Under the pieces are notes generated by a model, which ran no database searches, was not told the DNA's origin, and saw only the letters and a list, made by a program, of their open reading frames with translations. 64,000 bases of DNA, from positions 33,614,620-33,678,619 of the forward strand of contig NC_061511.1 of assembly GCF_022539505.1 (NCBI RefSeq), given 5' to 3'. Positions 8,581 to 21,579 of this stretch are shown piece after piece. The translations under genes and the position numbers were made by a program. Within the stretch, counting starts at the first letter, position 1. Each line of letters starts with the position of its first letter. The DNA is from Lolium rigidum (Eukaryota > Streptophyta > Magnoliopsida > Poales > Poaceae).

Positions 8581-10092
8581 TGATACGTCCATTTTGCATC
8601 ACTATTTTATATCATAATTTACTGTTATTCATTGATATATTTCATATTTAGGGGTGATACTTATGTTATTTCATCTATTTTGCATGTTTCATGATTATTG
8701 GAGGATCACGCACCGGAGTCAGGATTCTGCTGGAAAAAAGCGCCGTCAGAATACAATATTTCGGAAGATCAACAATTGACGGAAATTATATGAAAAGTCC
8801 TATTTTTCCAGAAGACGACGGGAGCCAGAAGGGGGAGCCGAGGAGGGCCGCCGTGGGCCCACCTCATAGGTCGGCGCGGGCCAAGGCCTAGCAGCGCCGC
8901 CTTGTGAGGAGGGGGCCCACAGCCCCCTCTGGCCTCCTCTCCTTCGCGTACATCTTCGTACCGAAAACCTAAGCACCGAGGGATAGTCGCGAAGAGTCAC
9001 AGCCGCCTCTGCGGGGCGGAAAACACCAGAGAGAAAAGAGCTCTCCGGCAGGCTGAAATCCGCCGGGGAAATTCCCTCCCGGAGGGGGAAATCGACGCCA
9101 TCGTCATCGTCATCGAGCTGGACATCATCTCCATCATCATCACCATCATCTCCATCATCATCACCGCCATCTCCACCGCTGCACCTCGTCACCGCTGTAA
9201 CAATTAGGGTTTGATCTTGATTGTTTGATAGGGGAAACTCTCCCGGTGTTGATTTCTACTTGTTATTGATGCTATTGAGTGAAACTATTGAACCAAGGTT
9301 TATGTTCAGATTTTTATTGATCATCATATCACCTCTGATCATGTTCCATATGATGTCTCGTGAGTAGTTCGTTTAGTTCTTGAGGACATGGGTGAAGTCT
9401 AAATGTTAGTAGTGAATTATGTTGGTTAGTATTCAATGTTATGATATTTAAGTTGTGGTGTTATTCTTCTAGTGGTGTCATGTGAACGTCGACTACATGA
9501 TACTTCACCATTTATGGGCCTAGGGGAATGCATCTTGTATTCGTTTGCTAATTGCGGGATTGCCGGAGTGACGAAACCTAAACCCCGTTGGTATATCGAT
9601 GCAGGAGGGATAGCAGGATCTCAGAGTTTAAGGTTGTGGTTAGATTTATCTTAATTACTTTCTTATATTTGTGGATGCTTGCAAGGGGTATAATCACAAG
9701 TATGTATTAGTCCTAGGAAGGGCGGTGCATTAGCATAGGTTCACCCACACAACACTTATCAAAACAATGAAGATTAATCAGCTATATGAAGCGAAAGCAC
9801 TAGACTAAATTCCCGTGTGTCCTCAAGAACGTTTGGTCATTATAAGTAAACAAACCGGCTTGTCCTTTGTGCTAAAAAGGATTGGGCCACTCGCTGCAAT
9901 TATTACTCTCGCATTTTACTTACTTGTACTTTATTCATCTGCTATACTAAAACCCCCTGAATACTTGTTTGTGAGTATTTACAGTGAATCCTTCATCGAA
10001 ACTGCTTGTCAACACCTTCTGCTCCTCGTTGGGTTCGACACTCTTATTTATCGAAAGTACTACGATACACCCCCTATACTTGTGGGTCATCA
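8581..10092 (+). repeat. 5' LTR of gypsy-A
   Basis: The 1512-bp LTR begins TGATACG and ends TCATCA. It matches 23418-24637 along its last 1.2 kb. It contains a short ATC/ATCATC microsatellite near 9100-9170. Confidence 0.93.
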
Positions 10093-10103
10093 AGACTATT
10101 TTC

Positions 10104-10121
10104 TGGCGCCGTTGCCGGGGA
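10104..10121 (+). promoter_or_regulatory. Primer-binding site of gypsy-A
   Basis: TGGCGCCGTTGCCGGGGA lies 11 bases after the 5' LTR. It is complementary to a plant tRNA-Asp 3' end, the primer typical of Athila/Tat gypsy elements. Confidence 0.85.
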
Positions 10122-10207
10122 GTGAAGCGCTATTGGTAAGTGGAATTGGTAAGGGAAACATTTACTGTACGTGCTGTTTTTATTTCTGCCTGCTGCTATA
10201 AATCATT

Positions 10208-11240
10208 ATGGAGGGGTCTTCTCTTGAATTTCTCTTTGGAAAATCTACTACTACTGCAAAGGTAGTGGATGAGGCGCCAGGTGAGAAAGAGGTTCCATAC
10301 AAAATACCTATGAAAATTATTGAACGTGTTGTGGATAACCACTATGAAGGGGATGGAACTGTCCATCCTGGTGATCATTTACTGTTTTTACATGAATTAT
10401 GCGGATTATTCAAATGTGCAGGTATTGCTATGGATGAAGTTAGGAAGAAACTATTCTCTATATCGCTGTCTGGTAAAGCAGCGCATTGGTATAAATTGCT
10501 GAAGAATAGGGATTCTCTTGATTGGGAGGACATTGTGCCTTTATTTTATTCCAAATTCTATCCTCCAAGTGAAATTCACAAAGATCGGAACCGCATATAT
10601 AATTTCTGGCCTCATGATGGAGAGAGTATTGCCCAAGCTTGGGGAGATTGAAGTCTTTAATGCTCAAATGCCCCATTCATGAGCTTCCTGGTAATATTGT
10701 TATTGATAATTTCTATGCAAGATTGTCTTTTCAAGATAAGACTTTGCTTGGATACTTCTTGTTCTGGATCATTTACACGCAACAAAGAAGAGTTTAAAAG
10801 GGACCTTCTTGATCGGATCCGGGAGAATACTGAAGGATGGGAGAACGACAAAGATAGAGAGTCGGGTATAAACTATGATTATAAATGCATTGAAGTTTTT
10901 ATGGATACTGATAAATTTCGTAATATGAGTGCTACTTATGGTCTTGATTCTCAAGTCGTTGCAAATTTTTATAAAGCTTTTGCCTCTCACTTTGAATTGC
11001 CTAGGAAGAATTTAGATAAGTATCATGAACCATATAAAGATAAAATTGATTCATCTATAAATAAATGTGCTATAATTGAAACTGTTGATCATATTCTTCC
11101 TGAAGCTTATATTGAAAAAACTCCTTTCCCTGCTAAAATGAAGGAGTACTCTGTTATATCTAGTGTGGTTAATAAAAGTGCAAAGAAACCTATAGAACCT
11201 GAAGAACAAATAAAGGTTGAACCTGGTTGTTGCAATAGTT
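10208..11240 (+). pseudogene. Gypsy-A gag (frameshifted)
   Basis: The ATG at 10208 opens a gag frame with HWYKLLKNRDSLDWEDIVPL, typical of the retrotransposon gag capsid region. A frameshift at about 10645 (one base lost in a run of G) ends it early. The capsid continues in other frames, with a second shift near 10745, to IEPEEQIKVEP, where a third shift at about 11225 separates it from the protease. Gag would form the virus-like particle of the element. Confidence 0.8.
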
Positions 11241-12829
11241 AAAGATCTTGTGACTGAAAATGTAGAACATGGTCATATTATTTTTCGTGAAGATGCTTCT
11301 AATATTGTTTCGCATCCTAATAAGTCTAGGAAAGCCGGTGTTCCTATGCTCTCTGTTAGAATTGGTGATCATTGTTATTATGGTTTATGTGACATTGGTG
11401 CAAGTATTAGTGCCATTCCTTATGAGCTTTATACTGAGATCATGCATGAAATTGGTTCTTGTGAACTTGAAGGTATTGATGTGGTTATTCGGCTAGCTAA
11501 TAGAGAAACTATCTCTCCTATTGGTATTGTTCGAGATGTGGAAGTTCTATGTGGTAAGATTAAATATCCTGCTGACTTTTTGGTACTTGGTTCTGCTGCT
11601 AGTAATTATTGTCCTATTATTTTTGGTAGACCTTTCCTAAATACTTGTGGAGCAGTTATAGATTGCAAGAAGGAAAAAATTATGACTAAATTTGCTGGTG
11701 AATCTTATGAGTTTAATTTCTCTAAATTTGCCAAAACTCCTTATAAAGCTGATTTGCCTAATAATGATTTTACAGTTGAACAGTGTGCGTCTATTGCTCT
11801 TGCTCCTAATAATCCTTTGCAACAACATTTGGAGGATAGTGAGAGTGAAGTCTTTAGGGAAGAAAGAAATGAGCTTGATGAAATTTTCCTTCGTCAACCT
11901 ATTCTTAAACATGACTTGCCAGTTGAAGATTTAGGTACAACACCACAACCAAAGGAAGATCCTGTTTTTGATTTAAAACCGTTGCGTGATAATCTTAAGT
12001 ATGCTCATATTGATGATAAGAAAATATATCCTGTTATTATTAGTTCTAAGCTTTCAGATATTGAGGAAGAAAGGTTATTGGAAATATTGAAGAAACACCG
12101 AGGAGCTATTGGCTACACTCTTGATGACTTGAAGGGGATTTCTCCCTCTATTTGCCAACATGCTATCAATATGGAAGATGATGCAAAGCCTGTTGTTGAA
12201 CATCAGCGCCGTCTAATTCCGAAGATGAAGGATGTGGTAAGGAATGAGGTATTATAACTTCTTGAAGCTGGTATTATATATCCTATTGCTGATAGTAGAT
12301 GGGTTAGTCCTGTGCATTGTGTTCCTAAGAAAGGAGGAATGACTCGTTGTGCCTAATGATAATGATGAGCTCATCCCTCAAAGAGTAGTTGTAGGGTATA
12401 GAATGTGCATTGATTATCGAAAAGTTAATAAAGTTACTAAGAAAGATCATTACCCTTTACCATTTATTGATCAAATGTTAGAAAGGTTGTCTAAAAATAC
12501 TCATTTTTGCTTTCTTGATGGTTATTCTGGGTTTTCACAAATTGCTGTTAAAACTAAAGAGCAAGAGAAAACCACTTTCACTTGTCCCTATGGAACTTAT
12601 GCTTATAGACGTATGCCTTTTGGTTTATGTAATGCTCCTGCTACTTTTCAAAGATGCATGTCTGCTATTTTTCATGGCTTTTGTGAGAATATTGTAGAGA
12701 TATTCATGGATGATTTTTCTGTCTATGGGAATTCTTTCGATAATTGCTTGCGAAACCTTGATAAAGTATTGCAGAGATGTGAAGAAACTAATCTTGTTCT
12801 TAATTGGGAGAAATGCCACTTTATGGTTA
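11217..12829 (+). pseudogene. Gypsy-A protease and N-terminal reverse transcriptase
   Basis: The aspartic protease region reads YGLCDIGASISAIPYEL (about 11380-11430), a D-x-G active-site variant, and ends near GRPFLN. The RT begins around 12090 (KKHRGAIGYTLDDLKGISP), with SPVHCVPKKGG, YPLPFIDQML, PFGLCNAPATFQ and the catalytic FMDDFSVY (about 12705-12728). A TAA stop at 12255 replaces a Lys codon and a frameshift follows near 12340. The frame is cut at CHFMV by gypsy-B and resumes at 19493 in [11 protein letters not shown]. Confidence 0.85.
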
Positions 12830-13993
12830 TGTTGCGGTCAGAAACCCACCGGCGAGCAACGACGGGCAACACAGTAGAGCCGGGAGGCTCCCAGGATTGC
12901 GGCTGGCCCTGGTCCCTCGAGCGACGGCCCGCAAAGACTCCGGCACGCACGTCCGATGCTGGTGCAAGGGCGTGCCACCTGACCTATACCTGGTCAGGAA
13001 GGTGTTGGATTTGCCTCGCTTAGTTTCCTGCATGGCATACACGTAAACATTAAATACGAGCCTCGATCGGCTCTCAGGTTGTCCTGTGAATCGGCTCAAG
13101 GAGCCAATCCACCCATGATCCGTACGAGGTGTACGGTCAGATGGTGGTCCTGCTTGATCAAAATAAAGCTAAAACGACCTACTATGATTTAGGGTTTTCA
13201 CCACATAATCGGAACATCCTACGCGTGATTGAGCCTGGCGGCCACGCACGGTGATCGTAAACCGACCCTAGACAAGGCCTAAAAACCAACATGAAGTTGA
13301 TCCCCGGAACATCTTGCCTAGGGCTAGCAAACTACACCCTACGTGCCACTGGATCCTTCAACCCGTTTGTAAGGCCTAACTATGCAGATATTAAACTAAT
13401 CCTTGAAGAACAAGGAGCAATCATAACGGATCGGATCTACTAAATAATGATCAAGCGGGTGCCGCCCTTACACCTAAGATAGGTGTAAGGGCGGCTAGAT
13501 GTCTAAGGGTTGCACGGACGAAAGCATATGATACGATGAAACAATGCTAACCCTAACACATCTATGATAACTACGTTGCTCGCCATCAACAAGGCTTCAA
13601 GCACGAGCAACGCATGAACAAGCGAATAAACGTGTGCTGCCTAGATCGCAAGATGCGATCTAGGCAGCATGATGCTTACCCGGAAGAAACCCTCGAGACA
13701 AGGGAGTTGGCGATGCGCCTAGATTGGTTTGTGGTGAACGTGATTGTTGTTTATTTCATAAACCCTAGATACATATTTATAGTCCGTAGACTTTCTAACG
13801 TGGGAATAATCCCAACCGTGCACGAGCCAAACTCTATCTAACCGACACGTATCCTACTATATTACGTATACACGGGCAAACTAGCCCAAACTTTGCATAT
13901 AAGGCCGATTCATGTATTTCTTCCATGTATATTCTTCAAGCCCATCTTTAATCGCGGCCCACCTCTCGATCCGGTCAAATTCTGGTGATAACA
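12830..13993 (-). repeat. 3' LTR of gypsy-B
   Basis: The left-hand copy on the plus strand differs from 18325-19487 by a modest number of substitutions and a few one-base indels. Its outer 170 bases also match window positions 1-160 in reverse orientation. Confidence 0.93.
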
Positions 13994-14274
13994 CATGCCC
14001 CCCGGTTTTGGAAATGACAATTCCAAAATCACTCGCTTTTCTTCGTCGGGTCATGTCGTGGCGAGCAGTAACCGTCGCAGTATCCTTCATCATGATGCCT
14101 TGCCTCCTCCACTTCACCGCGTGACCTGGCAATTTTTTTTTCTGTTGGGCACCACTTCCTCGGAAACTGCTATGGCATTGAATCTCCACTATATCCCCTT
14201 TTATTTAACTGTTCCAAACAGTTTGCTTCTTCATCCCCTTCGCATTAGCACTCCAAAAGCCCTCCTCTGCCACC

Positions 14275-14781
14275 ATGTCTTCTTCCTCCTCTGCCTCATC
14301 GGGTCTTTCCATCCAGTCCTCCCCCTCCCGCGAGCCGACGCCGGAGTGGGACCCGGAGGAGGCCCACGAGAACAACATCCGCCGCGCCATCGAAGACGGG
14401 GAGGAGTCCAGCCACGACTTCTCCGTCTGGTCTGAGGACGACAAGTCCTCGACCGACGGGGAAAGTGACCTCCGCTTCCTTGCCGACGGGGAAACGGAGG
14501 AGGAGAGCGATGACGATCGCTTCTCCTGGGACGACTTCACCTCCTACGAGGAGGAGGAGGAGGAGGAGGGTGACACCTCCTCCGACGAACCGCCGGCCAA
14601 GCGCTTCTGCCCCTGGCCGGGGAACCTCAGCGACTTCGACAGTGACGAGGACGACGCTGGCGAGGAAGACGAGGACAACGAGGGCCCTGCCGGCGGCCGC
14701 TGCAGCAGCGACGACGAGCCCACCGGGAGTAGCGCCGACAGCGGCGACGACGGTGATGACGAGGGCAGCGACGGCCCGTAG
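14275..14781 (+). CDS. Acidic Ser/Asp/Glu-rich protein, antisense gene inside gypsy-B
   Basis: This 168-residue ORF has an optimal start context (GCCACCATG) and lies opposite to the gag of its host element. The protein is dominated by Ser, Asp and Glu: runs of Glu at about residues 93-102 and alternating DD/EE blocks to the C-terminus. A possible nuclear-targeting patch is PPAKRF. A TATA-like CTATAT and TTTATTTAA lie 40-85 bases upstream, and AATGAA (a near poly(A) signal) follows at about 14886. It is not related to gag or pol. Low complexity makes homology inference weak; an accessory gene of the element is my preferred reading. Confidence 0.55.
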   Translation: MSSSSSASSGLSIQSSPSREPTPEWDPEEAHENNIRRAIEDGEESSHDFSVWSEDDKSSTDGESDLRFLADGETEEESDDDRFSWDDFTSYEEEEEEEGDTSSDEPPAKRFCPWPGNLSDFDSDEDDAGEEDEDNEGPAGGRCSSDDEPTGSSADSGDDGDDEGSDGP

Positions 14782-16307
14782 ATAGGACCCTTAGCATAGG
14801 ATCAGTAGTAGTAGATGGGGCAATGTATCCCCTAGTACTTCCTTTTGAGAGCAATCAGCTCTTTATGTAAGAAATCCCGTTTATCAATGAAGAATTTCCC
14901 CCAATTTGATTTTGCCGATTTCCTTTATGCTAATTTAGCCGATTTCCCCTCATACTGACTTTGCCGATTGTCAATTTAGCTAATGCTCAATGAGCCGATG
15001 GCAACGCATCGGTCCTTCATCTCTTCGACTAAGGAGCGATTGTCAACTTGGTCAATGCTCAATGAGCCAATGGCGACGCATCGGACCCTCACAATCTATC
15101 CTTCATCTCTTCGACCTTGAGATCTGGTGGATAATGTGGAAAACCCATGCCTCCAGGAGCGCCCTAGGACTGTTGCTGAAACATCTTGACGCTGAAGCTG
15201 ATACTTTTGCAGAACAGGTGCCACTTGCTCGCAAATCTCCTCGCGATAGTTTCCAGCGATGCTTTATAAACTCGCTCTCTGTTTCTTTGCGAGCAACAAG
15301 ATGACCCGAGCACTCGTCGATGATGATGGATCCCCTTTTAATTCCTCCCACCATCTCCAGTGATCCTCTCCTGCAAGAACTCACCACCTTTGAAGAAGGT
15401 TATGATGCAGGGCCAGCCGATGACACCCCAATCGGCTTATAAAAACAGAGTATCTACCAGGTCAGCTACCCCCCGAGCCTCAGTCAAGGCGAGAACGGCG
15501 GTGAGGACACACAGTTCAATCGAAGGACCTCGAACTCAGGCAATTCTGAGACAGCCAGACTTGCCACCGTCGGCTTCCAAGAGAAGGGTCATCTCCTGAA
15601 CCTGCCGTTTCCCAAGCTCCACCAAAAAGGGCGGAGCAGCTCCATCCTCTCCTCGGCTCAACTTGGCCAAACCGACGAGCAGAAACATCGCAGTCGATCG
15701 CCTCTTCCACTATTGAGAGCCGATATTGCAGACAACATGCCAACGGCTTGATGAGCAAAAGGTTGTCTTGTATGCCACAATTGACACCTCTGACGGCACC
15801 ACTGAACTAGCGACTTTGCGCAAAGGGTTGGAGGTCCTCGAGGCTGGAACCGAAGAGCTCGACTTGGTCGAAATCCACGTCCGGTAGATCCTCGTGTAAT
15901 TTGTACTAGAGTCGATGGCTGTGCATCGGCTTTGTTCCTTAGCTCTAGAGTCGATGTCTGTGCATCGGCTGTTCATCGTGAGAATTTTTTTTTACTGGCC
16001 GATTTTTCTATCGGCCCCCAATATTTCACTGCACATGTATCGCACATGTTCCTCTGATTAGGTGCCCCCCGAGCCGAATCTGCCAGGTAACTGCGGATAT
16101 CGGCTCTGTGGTTAGCCAAGGCACTGTATCTGAACGTCGGCTCCGTTAGGACCAATGTTGGCTTCTTCCAGCTCATCAGCCGACGTAAACCCGTTGCCCG
16201 TTAGATCGACGTTGAACACAGGCAAACGTATGGTGAGGATAATTTTGGCCGATTGCTGGAATCGGCCTCCATGTTGATTGAATTGCTCAATGAAGGTTTT
16301 GCAATGT
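14782..16307. other. Gypsy-B interior without recognised genes
   Basis: The stretch contains dispersed short repeats of the type GCCGATGGC...GCATCGG and the possible end of the gag reading (ADELEEANIGPNG near 16140, minus). No RT, RNase H or integrase motif was found on either strand. Confidence 0.55.
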
Positions 16308-18280
16308 TCATCCATAGATCTTTGGGGAGTGTCGGAGCCGATAGCGTGGAACGGCTTCCTCCTTGTCGTTGTCATGAGAGCAGCTGCCCTCGTCACTATT
16401 CTTACCAGGGTGGGGCCCAGGTCCTACCATGTTGATGTTGAACGAGAATCCTGGCTGGCACCCTCCAGGGTAAGTGCACTCCACCATGTTAACGGCGGGG
16501 GAGGGGTGTGTGTCGACTTTCATGGCGTACTGGCTGAAAATTAGACGCCCTTGTTCTATCGCCATTTGGATCTGCTGACACCACACCCTGCAGTCGTTGG
16601 TGGCATGGGTGAACGTGTTATGCCATTTGCAGTATGGCTTTCCGTTCAGCTCCTGCGCCGTGGGGATCTTGTGGCCTTCGGGTACCTTTAGCTGCTTCTC
16701 CTTAAGCAGGAGGTCGAAAATTTGCTCAGCCTTGGTCACGTCGAAGTCAAACCCTCTTGGAGGACCTTGTGGCTTAACCCACTTGCAGGACACGGGGCTT
16801 GCCCCCCGAGTCCATTCAGCCACTGCTACCCCTTGATCTCCCGCAGAGCCTTCATCTTCATCTGCCTCAACCAGGACCACCGCACGCTTGAATTTATCCT
16901 GGTATACATCTGGGTGGTGTTGTTCATATAATGACAGCTTCTGCACCATGTGCGCCAGTGAAGGGTAGTCCGCTTGGGAGGCCACGTCCTTGATCGGTGA
17001 TGCGAGACCCACCACCGCCAACTCGACTGCTTCTTTTTCAGTCACACGAGCCGAATAGCATCGGTTCCTAACGGTCCTGAAGCGCTGGATGTATTCCGAC
17101 ACTGTTTCTCCGCGCTTCGTCGTACTTGTGCTAGATCGGCAATGCCGGCCTCGGAAGCCTCCGAGTGATACCGCATGTGGAGCTCGCTCCTCCAACTGCT
17201 TCCAAGTCCGGATTGAGTCCGGTGGCAGCGATGCGTACCACCCGAAAGCCGATCCCGTGAGGGACTATGCGAAGAACCTCACACGCAGCTCATCCGATCG
17301 TCGAGATCGTGCCCAGCTGTGCCAAATATCGGCTCACATGCTCGATTGAGCTGGAACCATCCGATCCACTAAATTTGGAGAATTCGGGAGCCGATATTTG
17401 GGTGGTAGTGGGATCAACTCGTACTCGTTGGGGTACGGCTTGGAATAGCCGATTGCCCTCCTTTTCGGCACCATGCCGAACCGGTCTCTCAAGATTGTAC
17501 CGATCGATCCGCGGTGCTGGCTGCAGGAGTCGAACTCTGAAGATTTGCCGGAGTGGCATACTTAGCCAGCCATGCTTGTTTCTCAAGCTCTGAGCCAACT
17601 GCAGGAGTTGGGCTCTGGAGGTTTATCGGAGTGGCATACTTAGCTAGCCACGTCTGCTTCCCATGGTCTGTTCCCGAAGTTCCTCCTGCTGTTCCAGAAG
17701 TCCCTGCTGTTGTAGTCTGGTTTGTGAGTGCCCAGTTACTGCAGTCTGGCACATATGTGCATGTATATCCGTGAGGGATCTCCTTAGGTGCCTCATGCAA
17801 GAACTGGTAATCACTAGGGTCACCACCGATCTTGTAGACGACGTATGCCGGTGAAATCGGCACTTCTGGTGCTGCCACCGCGAATGGCAGCGGTGGTCGG
17901 GACTGGAGTGGCATCTCTCCTTGGTGAGTCCCTAGAGCTGGTCCCGACGGAGAGTACCGATGCCTCATGATTTCCTGGACCACCCGAAGAGCGACACGCT
18001 CCAAAGTGTTCACCAGGCTCTCAGAATGGCGGTGCAGCGAATGAGCTACCATGAAGTTAATCTCCTGACGCAGGGACCTGGTGCGTTCTTATGACGGGGC
18101 GGACAGGTCCACTCCATCGAGCGCGCCTTCAGGTGAGAACCCCTTCCACCTGATGCCGTGTGAGCGGGTTCTCTGGAAAGAGCCGATGAGGTCGGCTTCG
18201 AGGATCGCTTTGACCTCGTCATACTTCTTCTTCAGCTCCTCAGTGAGATCCTCGTACGTGACTGGAGTGCCTTCCGCCAT
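16308..18280 (-). pseudogene. Gypsy-B gag (nonsense and frameshift mutations)
   Basis: The start MAEGTPVTYEDLTEELKKKY is at 18280, only about 45 bases inside the 5' LTR. An in-frame TAA at 18089-18091 interrupts SAPS/ERTRSL, and the reading resumes as MVAHSLHRHSESLVNTLERV. After further shifts, the capsid core ETVSEYIQRFRTVRNRCYSA (about 17100-17040) and a Cys/His segment KPYCKWHNTFTHATNDC (about 16640-16590) follow. The order matches retrotransposon gag. The protein would package element RNA; the copy is inactive. Confidence 0.8.
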
Positions 18281-18324
18281 CTCAGATGTAGATGGCGATG
18301 CGGTTGATGTCGAAGATCTGAATG

Positions 18325-19487
18325 TGTTGCGGTCAGAAACCCACCGGCGAGCAGCGACGGGCAACACAGTATAGCCGGGAGGCTCCCAGGACTGCGGCTG
18401 GCCCTGGTCCCTCGAGCGACGGCCCGCAAAGACTCCGGCACACACATCCGATGCTGGTGCAAGGGCGTGCCACCTGACCTATACCTGGTCAGGAAGGTGT
18501 TGGATTTGCCTCGCTTAGTTTCCTGCATGGCATACACGTAAACATTAAATACGAGCCTCGATCGGCTCTCAGGTTGTCCTGTGAATCGGCTCAAGGAGCC
18601 GATCCACCCATGATCCATACGAGGTGTACGGTCAGATTGTGTTCCTGCTTGATCAAAATAAAGCTAAAACGACCTACTACGATTTAGGGTTTTCACCACA
18701 TAATCGGAACATCCTACGCGTGATTGAGCCTGGCGGCCACGCACGGTGATCGTAAACCGACCCTAGACAAGGCCTAAAAACCAACATGAAGTTGATCCCC
18801 GGAACATCTTGCCTAGGGCTAGCAAACTACACCCTACGTGCCACCTGGATCCTTCAACCCGTTTGTAAGGCCTAACTATGCGGATATTAAACTAATCCTT
18901 GAAGAACAAGGAGCAATCATAACGGATCGGATCTACTAAATAATGATCAAGCGGGGTGCCGCCCTTACACCTAAGATAGGTGTAAGGGCGGCTAGATGTC
19001 TAAGGGTTGCACGGACGAAAGCATATGATACGATGAAACAATGCTAACCCTAACACATCTATGATAACTACGTTGCTCGCCATCAACAAGGCTTCAGCAC
19101 GAGCAACGCATGAACAACGAATAAACGTGTCGTTGCCTAGATCGCAAGATGCGATCTAGGCAGCATGATGCTTACCGGAAGAAACCCTCGAGACAAGGGA
19201 GTTGGCGATGCGCCTAGATTGGTTTGTGGTGAACGTGATTGTTGTTTATTTCATAAACCCTAGATACATATTTATAGTCCGTAGACTTTCTAACGTGGGA
19301 ATAATCCCAACCGTGCACGAGCCAAACTCTATCTAACCGACACGTATCCTACTATATTACAGATACACGGGCAAACTAGCCCAAACTTTGCATATAAGGC
19401 CGATTCATGTATTTCTTCCATGTATATTCTTCAAGCCCATCTTTAATCGCGGCCCACCTCTGATCCGGTCAAATTCTGGTGATAACA
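18325..19487 (-). repeat. 5' LTR of gypsy-B
   Basis: The right-hand LTR carries the same termini as 12830-13993. The GGTTA duplication follows immediately at 19488-19492. Confidence 0.93.
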
Positions 19488-19492
19488 GGTTA

Positions 19493-21579
19493 ATGAAGGA
19501 ATTGTATTGGGACATAAAATTTCTGAGAGAGGTATTGAAGTTGATAGAGCTAAAGTTGAAGCAATTGAGAAGATGCCCTATCCTAGAGATGTTAAAGGTA
19601 TTCGTAGTGTTCTTGGTCATGATGGGTTTTATAGGAGATTTATTAAAGACTTTTCTAAGATTTCAAAGCCTCTTACTAATCTTCTTCAAAAAGATGTACC
19701 TTTTGTTTTTGATGATGATTGTAAGGAAGCTTTTGAAACTCTAAAGAAAGCCTTAACAACTGCTCCAGTAGTTGAACCTCCTGATTGGAATTTACCTTTT
19801 GAGATTATGTGTGATGCTAGTGATTTTGCTGTAGGCGCTGTTCTTGGACAGCGAGTAGATAAGAAATTGAATGTTATTCATTATGCTAGCAAAACTCTTG
19901 ATGCTTCTCAAAGAAATTATGCTACAACTGAAAAAGAATTATTAGCTGTAGTTTTTGCTTGTGACAAGTTTAGATCTTATATTGTTGATTCAAAGGTTAC
20001 AATTCATACTGATCATGTTGCAATTAGATACCTTATGACAAAGAAAGATGCTAAGCCAAGGCTTATTAGATGGGTACTTCTTTTGCAAGAATTTGATTTA
20101 CATATTATAGATAGGAAAGGTGCTGATAATCCTGTTGCTGATAATTTGTCTAGATTGGAAAATATTGCTTATGATCCTGTTCCCGTTAATGATAGTTTTC
20201 CAAATGAACAATTGGCTGTAATAAAGGTGAGCTCGCGAGATAGTCCTTGGTACGCTGATTATGCTAACTTTATTGTATCCAAGTACTTGCCTCCAACCTT
20301 TTCAGCTCAGCAAAGGAGGAAATTCTTTTATGACTTGAGGCATTATTTTTGGGATGACCCACACTTATATAAAGAAGGATTGGATGGTATTCTGCGAAGA
20401 TGTGTTCCCGAATATGAACAACAAGAGATATTGAATAAGTGTCATGGTAGTGTTTATGGAGGACATCACGCTGGAGATAGAACCGCGCAAAAGGTTCTAC
20501 AATCAGGTTTTTATTGGCCAACTCTCTTCAAAGATGCAAGAAAGTTTATTTTATCTTGTGATGAATGTCAAAGGGTTGGTAATATCTCCAGACGCAATGA
20601 AATGCCTATGAATTATACTCTTGTTATTGAACCATTCGATCGTTGGGGATTTGACTTCATGGGTCCTTTCCCTTCTTCAGAAGGTAACACTCATATACTT
20701 GTCGCTCTTTATTATGTTACAAAATGAGTGGAAGCCATACCTACAAAAAGTGCTGATGGTGAGACCTCATTAAGAATGCTTTTAGATATTATTTTTCCTA
20801 GATTTGGAGTTCCTAGATATATTATGACTGATGGAGGTTCTCATTTTATTCATGGTGGTTTTAGAAAAACTCTTGCTAAATATGGTATTAATCATAGAAT
20901 TGCTTATGCTTATCATCCTCAAACTAGTGGGCAAGTAGAATTATCAAATAGAGAGATTAAATCTATCTTGCAAAAGACTATTAATAAATCTAGAAAGAAC
21001 TGGGCTACTAAATTGAAAGAAGCACTATGGGCTTATAGAACTGCTTATAAAAATCCCATGGGTATATCACCGTATAAAATGGTTTATGGGAAAGCTTGCC
21101 ATTTACCTTTAGAACTAGAGCACAAAGCTTATTGGGCTGTGAGAGAACTAAATAAAGATCCTAAACTTGCCGGTAAGAAGAGATTGCTACAATTGAGTTC
21201 TCTAGATGAATGGAGAAGTGAAGCATATGAAAATGCTAAACTCTTTAAAGAGAAAGTTAAGAAATGGCATGATAGAAGAATTATCAAAAGAGAATTTAAT
21301 GTTGGAGATAAAGTCCTATTGTATCGGTCTCGTCTCGAGATTTTTGCGGGAAATTACTCTCAAAATGGGAAGGACCATATGTCATTGATGAGGTGTATCG
21401 ATCAGGGAGCAATTAAAATTAGCTCTCTGCAAGGTAATGCCACACAAGTGGTGAATGGGCAAAGACTCAAGCATTATATCTCTGGTTATTCTTATAATAA
21501 AGATGTTGATGTTATTCAAGTGGTAACTCCGGAAGCCTTCATCAAAGGCCAAGTGCAGAGTTCGACTTTGAATAGGTAA
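19493..21579 (+). pseudogene. Gypsy-A reverse transcriptase C-part, RNase H and integrase
   Basis: The RT resumes after gypsy-B with [11 protein letters not shown] and [17 protein letters not shown]. RNase H reads [31 protein letters not shown] and [11 protein letters not shown]. Integrase has the HHCC finger ([11 protein letters not shown] ... LSCDECQR, about 20460-20570) and catalytic DDE surroundings ([34 protein letters not shown]). A TGA at 20725-20727 replaces the Trp of VTKWVEA. The C-terminal part (VGDKVLLYRSRL) is followed by a shifted, decayed tail. Inactive. Confidence 0.88.

Larger units (their letters stand above)
12830..19487 (-). mobile_element. Gypsy-B: non-autonomous LTR retrotransposon with gag only
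   Basis: LTRs of 1164 and 1163 bp (12830-13993 and 18325-19487) begin TGTTGCGG and end ATAACA on the plus strand. GGTTA is duplicated at 12825-12829 and 19488-19492. A G-rich tract on the minus strand (AAAACCGGGGGG, just right of 13993) fits a polypurine tract, so the 5' LTR is the right-hand one. The 4.3-kb interior holds a broken gag on the minus strand and an antisense gene at 14275. No protease, RT or integrase motifs were seen. No recognisable primer site follows the 5' LTR. Confidence 0.9.

Noticed and set aside
14465..14854. Thr/Arg-rich ORFs overlapping the acidic ORF
   Set aside because: Other-frame shadows of the Ser/Asp/Glu codons at 14275-14781.
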